Shown: one piece after another, positions 49,647 through 57,727 of the stretch | Position numbering within the stretch: position 1 is the stretch's first letter | Layout: every line of letters begins with the position of its first letter | NCBI RefSeq assembly: GCF_021405525.1 | Contig: NZ_JAGQAG010000004.1 | Coordinates: 277,882 to 341,881, forward strand | Reading direction: 5' to 3' | Source: Ruegeria pomeroyi | GTDB lineage: Bacteria; Pseudomonadota; Alphaproteobacteria; Rhodobacterales; Rhodobacteraceae | Length of the DNA: 64,000 nucleotides | Notes under the pieces: generated by a model | What the model was told of the DNA's origin: nothing | The model's database searches: none | Seen by the model: only the letters and a program-made list of their open reading frames with translations | Position numbers and translations under genes: made by a program

Positions 49647-50807
49647 TCACGCCCCCAGCGGACGCAGCAGGTCGCGGCTGATGATATGGCGCTGGATCTC
49701 GCTGGTGCCGTCCCAGATCCGCTCGACCCGCGCATCGCGCCAGAACCGCTCGATCGGGAAATCGTCCATCAGCCCCATGCCACCAAAAATCTGCAGCGTG
49801 GCGTCGGTGACCCGCGCCAGCATCTCGCTGGCATAGACCTTGGCGCTGGCGATCTCGCGATTGGCGGGCAGACCCTGATCCAGACGCCAGGCGGCGGCCA
49901 GGGTCAGCCAGTCGGCGGCGTCGATCTCGGTGATCATGTCGGCGATCTGAAAGCTGACGCCCTGGAACTTGCCGATGGCCTGCCCGAACTGTTCCCGCTC
50001 TGCCGCATAGTTCAGCGCATAGTCGAACACCCGCCGCGCGCGACCCACGCTCATGGTGGCCACGGTGATCCGGGTGGCATAGAGCCATTCGTTCATCACC
50101 GCGAACCCGCCATCGACCTCGCCCAGAACCTGCGCATCCGGCAGGCGGCAATCGTCGAATTCCAGCACCATGTTCTTGTAGCCCCGGTGGCTGACCGAGC
50201 GGTATCCATCGCGGATGGTGAAACCGGGCGTGCCCCGGTCGACCAGAAACGCCGTGATGCGTTTCTTTGGTCCCTTGGGTGTCATGTCCTCGCCGGTCGC
50301 GATGAAGACGATGATGAAATCGGCATGATCGGCGCCCGAGATGAAATGCTTGGTCCCGTTCACGACCCAATCGCCGCCATCGCGCACGGCCGAACATTTC
50401 ATCCCCCGCACATCCGACCCGGCACCGGGTTCGGTCATCGCCAGCGCATCCATCCGCTCGCCGCGGACTGCGGGCAACAGATAGCGCTCGCGCTGCTCGC
50501 CCTCGCAGGCCATCAGGATGTTCTGCGGCCGCCCGAAGAAATGGTTGAGCGCCATCGAACCCCGCCCCAATTCCCGCTCGACAAGTGCGAATTCCAGATG
50601 CGACAGGCCCGCGCCACCCACCTCCTCGGGAAAGTTGCAGGCATAAAAGCCCAGCTCGATCGTCTTGCGCTTGATCTCGTCGGCGATCTCCTTGGGCACC
50701 TCGCCGGTGCGCTCCACCAAATCCTCGTGGGGATAGATCTCCTTCTCCACAAAGCTGCGAACGGTAGAGACGATCATCTCCTGCTCTTCGCTCAATCCGA
50801 AATGCAT
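49647..50807 (-). CDS. Acyl-CoA dehydrogenase
   Basis: 386-aa FAD enzyme: MHFGLSEEQEMIVSTVRSFVEKEIYPHED, ALAMTEPGAGSDVRGMKCSAVRDGGDWVVNGTKHFISGADHADF and the C-terminal MLARVTDATLQIFGGMGLMDDFPIERFWRDARVERIWDGTSEIQRHIISR. The catalytic Glu and the GTSEIQR signature are present. First gene of the CoA operon (dehydrogenase, ligase, hydratase), divergent from a GlxA-type regulator. The closest pathway type is betaine/carnitine-like CoA-ester oxidation, as an inference from CaiD and the regulator. Confidence 0.92.
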   Translation of the reverse strand: MHFGLSEEQEMIVSTVRSFVEKEIYPHEDLVERTGEVPKEIADEIKRKTIELGFYACNFPEEVGGAGLSHLEFALVERELGRGSMALNHFFGRPQNILMACEGEQRERYLLPAVRGERMDALAMTEPGAGSDVRGMKCSAVRDGGDWVVNGTKHFISGADHADFIIVFIATGEDMTPKGPKKRITAFLVDRGTPGFTIRDGYRSVSHRGYKNMVLEFDDCRLPDAQVLGEVDGGFAVMNEWLYATRITVATMSVGRARRVFDYALNYAAEREQFGQAIGKFQGVSFQIADMITEIDAADWLTLAAAWRLDQGLPANREIASAKVYASEMLARVTDATLQIFGGMGLMDDFPIERFWRDARVERIWDGTSEIQRHIISRDLLRPLGA

Positions 50808-50884
50808 GGCACGGGCTCCTGTTGCGGTTTGAAACAGGAAATCCCGGCTTGCGCGCCGCTATCGTGCAGGGTTAGTCATTCATC

Positions 50885-51829
50885 ATGCAAGATCGGACAA
50901 ATACTTCGGTACAGACTCAGGTTTACGATGTGCTGTTGTTCGACAATTTCTCGAACCACTGCCTGGCCAACACGGTCGAACCGATGCGCGCCGCCAACAT
51001 GCTGTCGCGCCAGCCGCTCTATGCCTGGCGGTTCCTGACCCCGGACGGGGCAGCGGTGCACAGTTCGTCGGGTCTGCAGGTGGCGCCGCATGACCGGCTG
51101 GATGCGGGCCGGGGCGCGATGCTGCTGGTGATGCCCTCCTATGGGTTTCGCGACCTCGAGGGCTGGGCCACCCAGCGCGCGCTGCGGGCGGCGGCGCGGC
51201 GCTATCCGGTGCTGGCCGGGCTCGATACCGGCAGCTGGCTGCTGGCGCGGGCGGGGCTGCTGGACGGACACCGGGCCACCATCCACTGGGAGGAGCTGAC
51301 CCGCTTTGCCGAGACCTTTCCCCAGGTCGAGACCCTGCGCGAACGCTTCGTTCTGGACGGGCCGCGCATCACCTGTTCCGGGGCGATGGCGGCCTTTGAC
51401 CTGATCCTGCACCTGATCGGGCGCGACCACGGCCAGTTGCTGGCGCTGGAGGTGGCGCAGCTGTTCATGACACGGGATTCGGCGCGTTCCCATGCCGCCC
51501 CCGCCGGGGGCGGCACCCGGCAGGTGAACCGGGCGGTGATGGTGATGCAGGACACGCTGGAACAGCCCCTGCCCATCGCCGAGATCGCCCGGCGCGCGGG
51601 CTGTACGCAAAAGACGCTGGAAACCCGGATGCGCGCGGCCTTCGACGCGACGCCGCAAACGGTCTATCGCCGGTTGCGCCTGAACCTGGCGCACAAGCTG
51701 GTGACCGAGACAGACCTGCCGGTCTCCGAGATCGCGACCCGCTGCGGCTATGACAATGCCAGCGCCCTGACCCGCGCCTTTCGCGCCCGCTTCGGTCAGG
51801 CTCCCAGAGGTTTGCGCGCAAACGGCTGA
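50885..51829 (+). CDS. GlxA-family (DJ-1-like + AraC) transcriptional regulator
   Basis: 314 aa: amidotransferase-like N-terminal domain (YDVLLFDNFSNHCLANTVEPMRAANMLS ... GAMLLVMPSYGFRD ... VLAGLDTGSWLLARAGLLDGHRATIHWEE) and C-terminal AraC double HTH (LPIAEIARRAGCTQKTLETRMRAAFDATPQTVYRRLRLN ... LPVSEIATRCGYDNASALTRAFRARFGQAPRGLR). This family includes GbdR and CdhR, which sense glycine betaine and carnitine metabolites. Divergent from the acyl-CoA dehydrogenase operon over 77 bp. Confidence 0.92.
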   Translation: MQDRTNTSVQTQVYDVLLFDNFSNHCLANTVEPMRAANMLSRQPLYAWRFLTPDGAAVHSSSGLQVAPHDRLDAGRGAMLLVMPSYGFRDLEGWATQRALRAAARRYPVLAGLDTGSWLLARAGLLDGHRATIHWEELTRFAETFPQVETLRERFVLDGPRITCSGAMAAFDLILHLIGRDHGQLLALEVAQLFMTRDSARSHAAPAGGGTRQVNRAVMVMQDTLEQPLPIAEIARRAGCTQKTLETRMRAAFDATPQTVYRRLRLNLAHKLVTETDLPVSEIATRCGYDNASALTRAFRARFGQAPRGLRANG

Positions 51830-51837
51830 GAGGGGGG

Positions 51838-51885
51838 CCGGAAAACGACACGTTTTCCGGGCCGTTTTCCGGATCGGAAAACGGC
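51838..51885. terminator. Two tandem related hairpins between convergent genes
   Basis: CCGGAAAACG-ACA-CGTTTTCCGG (51838-51860) then GCCGTTTTCCG-GAT-CGGAAAACGGC (51861-51885), directly abutting. They sit exactly between the stops of the GlxA-type regulator and the DUF1612-like gene. Confidence 0.8.
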
Positions 51886-52953
51886 TCACACCGCAGCCGT
51901 CCAGACCCGGTAACGGCCTTGTCCCGTGACCTCGCGCACCAATCCCCGGCGCGCGAACAGGTCGAGGTTGCGTTGAACCGCCGCGCGCGAGGCGCCGGTC
52001 TGGGCCTCGGCCAGCGGCGCGGTCACCATCGGCCAGGCGGTCAGCACCTCGATCAGCGCGGGCGGCGTCCGCCCGCTCAGATCGCCTGTCTTCTCGATTG
52101 CCCGCACGCTCCAGGCCGCCACCCGGTCCAGATGCAACAGCGCCGCCGTCACCGCCTGCGCCGCCCCGCGCAACCAGACGGTCAGCTTCTGCTCCGCCGG
52201 ACCTGCACCGCGCAACGCGCCCGGCCCCGACAACGCCAGCGGCAGGAACAGCGCCCCACCGCGCCCCATCGCGGCGCCATGGCGCGCCGCCATCACCGCC
52301 GCTTCGAGCCCGACCGACGGCCCCTGTCCCAGCATGATCCAGCAATGAAACAGCATTGCCGCCCGCGTCGCCGGATGCAACGCCGCCGCCTGCGCCATCA
52401 CGTCGCCCAGATCGGCCACGGCCTCGGGCACCGTGTCGCCCTCGGCGCCAGCGCGGTCCAGAAACCCGGCCAGCCCCTCGGCCCAGCCGCCCGCGTCCGG
52501 CGCGGGGCCACCGCTCAACCTGCGCACCGCCCAGCCGGCGCGGGCCAGCGCCTGCGCATCCTCACCCGTCGCACCCAGCCGCAACCCGGTCCACAGCGCC
52601 AGCCGCTCGGCCCCGATGCGGTCGCCTGCCCACCATCCCAGATCGGCCACTTCGAGCAACGCCAGCCGATGCACCCACTGGCGCGGCCCGGCGCGCAGCC
52701 GCTCGTCCAGCGCCCCGAATCCCAGCGCAAGATCGGCCAGATCACCCGACAGCGCATCCTGCGCCGCACGCCACTCGACCGGATCGAACAGGGGTCTGGG
52801 CGCGGCACGCGGCGTGGGAAACAGCGGCTCGGTCTCCGCTTCACCCGGCTCCTGCGCGGGCAGGAACCACAGGTCGTCCTCCTCGACCGGGTCGCCGTCA
52901 TAGGGGCCGGGGATCCCCTCGGCCGCGTCATATGGGTCGGGCTTGCGTGTCAT
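51886..52953 (-). CDS. DUF1612/HTH_13-like protein (RHE_PE00001 type)
   Basis: 355 aa: a Pro/Glu-rich N-terminus, a helical DUF1612-type middle (FDPVEWRAAQDALSGDLADLALGFGALDERLRAGPRQWVHRLALLEVADLGWWAGDRIGAERLALW) and a C-terminal winged helix (LIEVLTAWPMVTAPLAEAQTGASRAAVQRNLDLFARRGLVREVTGQGRYRVW). This matches uncharacterised proteins that are often plasmid-borne in alphaproteobacteria. Role unknown; DNA binding is likely. Confidence 0.7.
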   Translation of the reverse strand: MTRKPDPYDAAEGIPGPYDGDPVEEDDLWFLPAQEPGEAETEPLFPTPRAAPRPLFDPVEWRAAQDALSGDLADLALGFGALDERLRAGPRQWVHRLALLEVADLGWWAGDRIGAERLALWTGLRLGATGEDAQALARAGWAVRRLSGGPAPDAGGWAEGLAGFLDRAGAEGDTVPEAVADLGDVMAQAAALHPATRAAMLFHCWIMLGQGPSVGLEAAVMAARHGAAMGRGGALFLPLALSGPGALRGAGPAEQKLTVWLRGAAQAVTAALLHLDRVAAWSVRAIEKTGDLSGRTPPALIEVLTAWPMVTAPLAEAQTGASRAAVQRNLDLFARRGLVREVTGQGRYRVWTAAV

Positions 52954-52995
52954 GCCCCGATCATAGCGCCGCGCGATACGCCCGCAAAGCGGTGC

Positions 52996-53955
52996 TCATC
53001 CGCGCCGGGCCTTCTGCCCGGCCACGTTCTGCGCCACCATCGCCTTGTAAAGCGCGCGCAGCCGCCGGGTCACCGGCCCCGCGCCATCGCCCGCGCCGAT
53101 CACCCGCCCGTCGATTTCGGCCACCGGGGTCTGGGCGCCAAAGGTACCGGTCAAAAACGCCTCGTCCGCGCCATAGGCCTCGTAAAGCGAGAAGTTCTTT
53201 TCGAACACCGGGATGCCCGCCTCGCGGCACAGCGTGATCACATTGGCCCGCGTTACCCCGTTCATGCAGTAATCCCCGGTCGAGGTCCAAACCTCGCCCC
53301 GCCGCACGATGAAGAAGTTGCAGGCATTGGTGGTATTCACGAACCCGTGCGGGTCCAGCATCAGCGCCTCGTCGGCGCCCGCCTGCTCGGCCTGCAAACA
53401 GGCGATCACGCAGTTCAGCTTGGAATGGCTGTTGAACTTGGGGTCCTGGCTGTGCGGCAACCCGCGCACCTGCGGCACCGAGGCAAGCCGGATCCCCGCC
53501 CCCTGCACCCGCTCGGAGGGCACCGAATGTTCGACGATCGCCACGATGGTCGGCCCCCATTTCGACAGGCCCGGATGCTGGAACGGTTTCGCCTTGCGCC
53601 CGCGCGTGATCATCAGCCGGCAATGGGCATCGCCAGTCATGCCATTGGCCGCCGCCGTGCGGTCCAGGATGGCGCGGATCTCCTCAGGCGTCTTGCCGAT
53701 CTCCAGTGCCACCGCCTTGCACGAGTTGAAGAGGCGATCCATATGCGCGTCGAAAAACGCCCATTCCCCGTCATAGAGCCGCATCCCCTCCCACATGCCG
53801 TCGCCCAGCATGAAGCCGCTGTCATAGACCGAGACCTTGGCCTGGTCCCGGTGCACCAGTTCGCCATCCACATAGATCAGGATATCGCTGTTGCGTGCGT
53901 CGGCCTCGGCATCATGGGTGGTGCGGGCGGCCGTGTCTGGTTGGGGGGTCGTCAT
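52996..53955 (-). CDS. Class IV aminotransferase (branched-chain or D-amino acid type)
   Basis: 319-aa PLP enzyme: VYDSGFMLGDGMWEGMRLYDGEWAFFDAHMDRLFNSCKA, the PLP Lys in KFNSHSKLNCVIACLQAEQAGADEALMLDPHGFVNTTNACNFFIVRRGEVWT, and NGVTRANVITLCREAGIPVFEKNFSLYEAYGADEAFLTGT. Fold type IV; the substrate could be a D-amino or branched-chain amino acid. The ATG at 53955 is preferred; the frame to 54006 adds 17 residues without family similarity. Confidence 0.9.
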   Translation of the reverse strand: MTTPQPDTAARTTHDAEADARNSDILIYVDGELVHRDQAKVSVYDSGFMLGDGMWEGMRLYDGEWAFFDAHMDRLFNSCKAVALEIGKTPEEIRAILDRTAAANGMTGDAHCRLMITRGRKAKPFQHPGLSKWGPTIVAIVEHSVPSERVQGAGIRLASVPQVRGLPHSQDPKFNSHSKLNCVIACLQAEQAGADEALMLDPHGFVNTTNACNFFIVRRGEVWTSTGDYCMNGVTRANVITLCREAGIPVFEKNFSLYEAYGADEAFLTGTFGAQTPVAEIDGRVIGAGDGAGPVTRRLRALYKAMVAQNVAGQKARRG

Positions 53956-54081
53956 CTGATGGTCCTGACTGCTGTATCCGGTCCCGACCCTAGGCGCAGC
54001 GCGCATCGTTGGAAAGCGTCAGTTGCCCGCAGGCCGATCATGCACCGGCACGAAACACCCAAAGCGATCAGGGCCGCGCGG

Positions 54082-54567
54082 TCACGGCATCCGCAAATGC
54101 AGAAGCACAGGGTCGTCTGACGCGGGCCTCAGAACGACAAACAGGTTGGCGAAGGCGCTCTGATCAATGCTCACGTCGTCAGACAGACCAAGCTTCGCCA
54201 GAATGCGCGGAATGGTCTCGGCATGGCCGACGATCAAGACCGTGTCTGCCTCGTGATCGAATTCCAGAACGTCCAGCAGGCCGGCAATATCCTCTCTGGG
54301 AAATGCGGCCGCCTCAAGACCGAGCGCATCCGCGATGATCCCGCCGGTCTGTCGGGTCCGAAGCGCGTCCGAGGTGATGATCGCATCCAGCCCCGCATGG
54401 CGCAGCATCTCAGCCCAAGCCAGGGCCCGCTGCCGTCCCTCTGGTGTCAGCGCCGGGTCGGCCCCGGACAATTCCTTTTCCGCATGTCTGATCAGATAGA
54501 CGGCTTCCTGAGCAGCGGCGGGCAGTCCCGTCAGGGCAAGCAGCAGAGCGACTAAGAACATGCGCAT
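54082..54567 (-). CDS. Exported histidine phosphatase family protein
   Basis: 161 aa: signal peptide (MRMFLVALLLALTGLPAAAQ), the RHG-type motif LIRHAEKELSGADPALTPEGRQRALAWAEML, and the second His in VLIVGHAETIPRIL. A phosphoryl group passes through the first His. Periplasmic; substrate unknown. Confidence 0.88.
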   Translation of the reverse strand: MRMFLVALLLALTGLPAAAQEAVYLIRHAEKELSGADPALTPEGRQRALAWAEMLRHAGLDAIITSDALRTRQTGGIIADALGLEAAAFPREDIAGLLDVLEFDHEADTVLIVGHAETIPRILAKLGLSDDVSIDQSAFANLFVVLRPASDDPVLLHLRMP

Positions 54568-54666
54568 GGATCGGTCCCCTTTGGTTTTCCATCGTCGAGC
54601 CTATGCGCAAGCATAGGCCCGAGGGGTCATGCGACGCCACCCCTCGCCCGACGCCGGGGGACATGA

Positions 54667-55212
54667 TCACAGCGACGCCGCCGAGCGCGACGCCTGATCA
54701 TACAGCCCCGAGACGCTGCGCAGCACCCGTGCGACATGGCTGATCTCGTCATAGTCGCGGTCGGTCGCCTCGGCCGCGTCCAGCAGACAGGCCTTGCGCA
54801 CGTCGCGGTAAGCCTCGCAAACCTGCCGCCCCTGATCGGTGGTGGAATAGAACATCTCCTTGCCCACCTTGCGGCCCGTCACCAGATCCGCCTTGGCCAG
54901 TTTCTTGAGCGCGTAATTGACGGTGTGATTGTCCTCGACATTCAGCATAAAGGCGATGTCGGACAGCCGCTTCTCCTTGCCGCGGTGGTTGACATTGTGC
55001 AGCACCAGAATGTCGAGCGGGTTGAAATCCTTGTACCCCACCGCCTTCATGCAATGGGTCATCCAGCGCGAGAACGCGTTATAGGTCATCGTCATCGCGT
55101 ATTCGAGTTCGCTGAACTGCCAGCCCTGGTCGGTCCCCGCCAGGTGATCGGACGAGACGATGGGGGTCGAGGGCGGCTTTGCGGGGCCGGAGGGCTGGGA
55201 TTTCTGGCTCAA
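54667..55212 (-). CDS. MarR-type winged-helix regulator
   Basis: 181 aa with a Ser/Pro-rich lead, then MarR helices and wing (LDILVLHNVNHRGKEKRLSDIAFMLNVEDNHTVNYALKKLAKADLVTGRKVGKEMFYSTTDQGRQVCEAYRDVRK). The VEDNHTVNYALKKL recognition helix is of the type seen in uncharacterised alphaproteobacterial MarR proteins. No neighbour gives a target. Confidence 0.85.
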   Translation of the reverse strand: MSQKSQPSGPAKPPSTPIVSSDHLAGTDQGWQFSELEYAMTMTYNAFSRWMTHCMKAVGYKDFNPLDILVLHNVNHRGKEKRLSDIAFMLNVEDNHTVNYALKKLAKADLVTGRKVGKEMFYSTTDQGRQVCEAYRDVRKACLLDAAEATDRDYDEISHVARVLRSVSGLYDQASRSAASL

Positions 55213-55549
55213 GGTCAGGGTCCAATCGGCTTGAAAACATCCGTCTCAGCCTACGAAACCCTGACAATATCCACAAGAAACGGCGTCAAGATTACAGCAA
55301 ATCGGCGCCATTCTCGGCAGCAACACCGGATTGGCAAAACCTGCCGTATCCCCGACCGCGTCGCCATACCGTTGATTATGACGCAACCCGGTTTCTTCTT
55401 TCGATACATGATACCTCTGCTTCTTGCGCTCAAAATTATTACTTTTTGCACACTACTTGGAGGGGCGTGGATCTGATCCATTATACTTGATAACTTTCTA
55501 TTATCATGTCTCTTGGCAGACAGGCCGGAATCTGCCACCCTCGCCCCCC
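55213..55549. other. Intergenic region before the recombinase
   Basis: 337 bp without a gene. It has an AT-rich centre and holds the candidate recombination core at 55483-55511; nothing else is recognised. Confidence 0.5.
55483..55511. other. Candidate tyrosine-recombinase core site
   Basis: Two 11-bp arms in inverted orientation, ATACTTGATAA and TTATCATGTCT (9 of 11 match when one is reversed), separated by a 7-bp spacer CTTTCTA. The arm-spacer-arm size fits XerC/D-type core sites. It lies 38 bp before the recombinase start. Confidence 0.5.
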
Positions 55550-56596
55550 ATGAAACCCGCGATACCGCAGCCTTTGACGCCCCCTTCCCTCGCCGACAGC
55601 GACCGAAAGGCACTCAACGATCTCTACGTGCGCGGCACGCCGGAAAACACGCTGCGCGCTTACGAGCGGGACCTGCTCTATCTCACCGCCTGGAAACAGC
55701 TCAGCTTTGGCGCAGCGCTGGCCTGGCCCGAACAGCATGAATGCGCGCTGCGCTTCATCCTCGATCACAGCCGCGACCTGAGCGACGCGACCGGCCCCAC
55801 CCGAGAAGTGGCCGAGGCGCTGATCGCGCGCGGCCTGCGCCGCTCGCTGACCTGTCCGGCCCCCGCGACGCTGAACCGGCGCATCGCCTCGTGGCAGGCC
55901 TTTCACCGGATGAAGAACCTCGACAGCCCGTTTGACAGCCCGCTGCTGAAACAGGCCCGCGCCAAGGCCCGGCGCGCGGCGGCACGGCCCGCTGCGCCCA
56001 AGTCGCGCAACCCGATCACCCGGCCGGTTCTGGAACAGTTGCTCGCCACCTGCCGGGGCTCGCGTCGTGACTGCCGGGACCGCGCGCTGTTGATGCTGGG
56101 CTGGGCCAGTGGCGGCCGCCGCCGTTCCGAGATCACCGCGATCCGGGTCGAGGATGTCTCGCTCAAGGATTTCGCGGTCTCGGGTATCGCTTGGTTGTCA
56201 CTGGTCGAAACCAAAACCACCCGGCGTGGCGCAACGCCCCGACTGGTGCTCAAGGGCCGCGCCGCGCAAGCGCTGGTGCATTGGCTCGAGGTTTCGGGCA
56301 TCACCGACGGCCCCCTGTTCCGCCCGGTGTCGAAATCCGACCGCGTGCTGTCCCGTCGCCTGACCCCCGACGCCGTCTATCAAATCCTGCGCCACCGGTT
56401 ACAGCTTGCCGGGCTGCCGCCGGATTTCGCCACGCCACACGGCTTGCGCTCGGGTTTTCTGACCCAGGCGGCGCTGGACGGTGCGCCGATCCAGGCGGCA
56501 ATGCGGCTCAGCCTGCACCGCTCGGTGGCACAGGCGCAGCGCTATTACGACGATGTGGAGATTGTCGAAAACCCCGCAACCGATCTGCTGGGGTAA
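55550..56596 (+). CDS. Tyrosine recombinase/integrase (XerC/D-like)
   Basis: 348 aa: N-terminal SAM-like core-binding domain (TPENTLRAYERDLLYLTAWKQLSFG) and C-terminal catalytic domain with Arg in LGWASGGRRRSEITAIRVEDV, His-x2-Arg in TPHGLRSGFLTQAAL, His in SLHRSVAQAQRYYDD and the Tyr nucleophile in RYY. The frame opens at 55424, but the ATG at 55550 fits the family. Next to parB/parA it probably resolves plasmid multimers. A palindrome of the parS type begins 4 bp after its stop. Confidence 0.9.
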   Translation: MKPAIPQPLTPPSLADSDRKALNDLYVRGTPENTLRAYERDLLYLTAWKQLSFGAALAWPEQHECALRFILDHSRDLSDATGPTREVAEALIARGLRRSLTCPAPATLNRRIASWQAFHRMKNLDSPFDSPLLKQARAKARRAAARPAAPKSRNPITRPVLEQLLATCRGSRRDCRDRALLMLGWASGGRRRSEITAIRVEDVSLKDFAVSGIAWLSLVETKTTRRGATPRLVLKGRAAQALVHWLEVSGITDGPLFRPVSKSDRVLSRRLTPDAVYQILRHRLQLAGLPPDFATPHGLRSGFLTQAALDGAPIQAAMRLSLHRSVAQAQRYYDDVEIVENPATDLLG

Positions 56597-56600
56597 GGCG

Positions 56601-56620
56601 GTCTTACCCGTGGGTAAGAC
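56601..56620. promoter_or_regulatory. parS-like palindrome 1
   Basis: GTCTTACCCGTGGGTAAGAC, a perfect 20-bp palindrome between the recombinase and parB stops. The core CTTACCC-NN-GGGTAAG recurs at 58032 and 59130. Confidence 0.75.
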
Positions 56621-56629
56621 CGCGAACCG

Positions 56630-57727
56630 TCAGTCCTCTTGCAGACTGTCGATCAGCTTCGCCACCGCCTGTTCCAGCCTTTGCCGGTCGATGCGGGTGA
56701 AATCCAGATTGTACCGCAGGTCGATCCGCCCGTTCGAGGCCGAGCATTTCGCGATCCCGCTCGGGCGACTGATCTGAAAGGTGGTCTTGGCCCGGCGGGT
56801 CTTGTCGCTGCTGGGCGCCGCTGTGCGCGCCTGCGGTTCCGGCGCCCCTGCCCCGTCGGCAAAGCCGCGCAGGATCGCCACCTCGTCCGCCGCGCTCCGC
56901 CCCGGCTGCGCCAGCAAGGCAGAACTGACCGCCCGGACCAACCCCGGATCGCCATCCAGCTTACGCTTGAGATCGACACCCACATTGCGCGGGATTTCGT
57001 TCGGGTGCTCCAGCGACTTGCCCAGCATCATCAGCAGGCTGGCAAAGGCGCGGATATAGCTGCGCTTGGTGTAGCTGGCGGATTTGAACAGGACCGACAC
57101 CGCCTTGTCCACATCGGCGCAATCATTGGTCGGGTCCTCGGCATAGGCACGCGCCAGCGCGCCCATCTCGGCAAACGAGATATCCTTGCGGATCAGGTTC
57201 TCGTCCACCATCCGGCGGTATTGATCATCCGTCGGCGCATTGGCCAGAATGCCTGCCGGGATGCGCGCGAACCGTTCATCCCCGGTTTCCTCGTAAAGCG
57301 CGCGATAGGCCGACAGGCGCCGCATGCCCTGAACCAGCTCGTACCCGCCATCGGCACGCTTCTCGACCCGGATCGGGTTCGACAACCCGATTTCGCGTAT
57401 CGAGGTTTTCAGCTCGTCCAGCTCCGGGTCCGGTCCGGTGGCGCGGTCGCGGGTCAGCCGTTCGGCATGGACCGCGTCAAGCGGCACCAGATCGGTGATC
57501 AGCCCCTCTTTCTTCAGCCGCACCAGCTCATGCGCAAGCTGGTCGTTTTCGGCGCGGATGCGGTCTTCGGTCTCTTGCCGGTCGCGCAGCGCATCGGCAT
57601 TTTCCGAGATCGCGGTCGCCATCGGGCCGCGCCGGTGTTTGTCCAGCACTTTGTCGGGCACCTTGCCGACCGGGATGTCCTCCATCGCCGGCATGTCGAT
57701 ATCGAAGATTCTGCGCTTGCGGGTCAT
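56630..57727 (-). CDS. parB: Plasmid partition protein ParB
   Basis: 365 aa: ParB/Srx-type CTP-binding domain (LDELKTSIREIGLSNPIRVEKRADGGYELVQGMRRLSAYRAL ... YRRMVDENLIRKDISFAEMGALARAYAED) and a helix-turn-helix region (VSVLFKSASYTKRSYIRAFASLLMML). It binds parS and forms the partition complex with ParA. Overlaps parA by 4 nt (ATGA). The C-terminal ~70 residues with RIDLRYNLDFTRIDRQRLEQAVAKLIDSL likely dimerise. Confidence 0.92.
   Translation of the reverse strand: MTRKRRIFDIDMPAMEDIPVGKVPDKVLDKHRRGPMATAISENADALRDRQETEDRIRAENDQLAHELVRLKKEGLITDLVPLDAVHAERLTRDRATGPDPELDELKTSIREIGLSNPIRVEKRADGGYELVQGMRRLSAYRALYEETGDERFARIPAGILANAPTDDQYRRMVDENLIRKDISFAEMGALARAYAEDPTNDCADVDKAVSVLFKSASYTKRSYIRAFASLLMMLGKSLEHPNEIPRNVGVDLKRKLDGDPGLVRAVSSALLAQPGRSAADEVAILRGFADGAGAPEPQARTAAPSSDKTRRAKTTFQISRPSGIAKCSASNGRIDLRYNLDFTRIDRQRLEQAVAKLIDSLQED

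Noticed and set aside
51919..54120. 733-residue open frame on the plus strand
   Set aside because: Antisense to the DUF1612-like and class IV aminotransferase genes; shadow composition.
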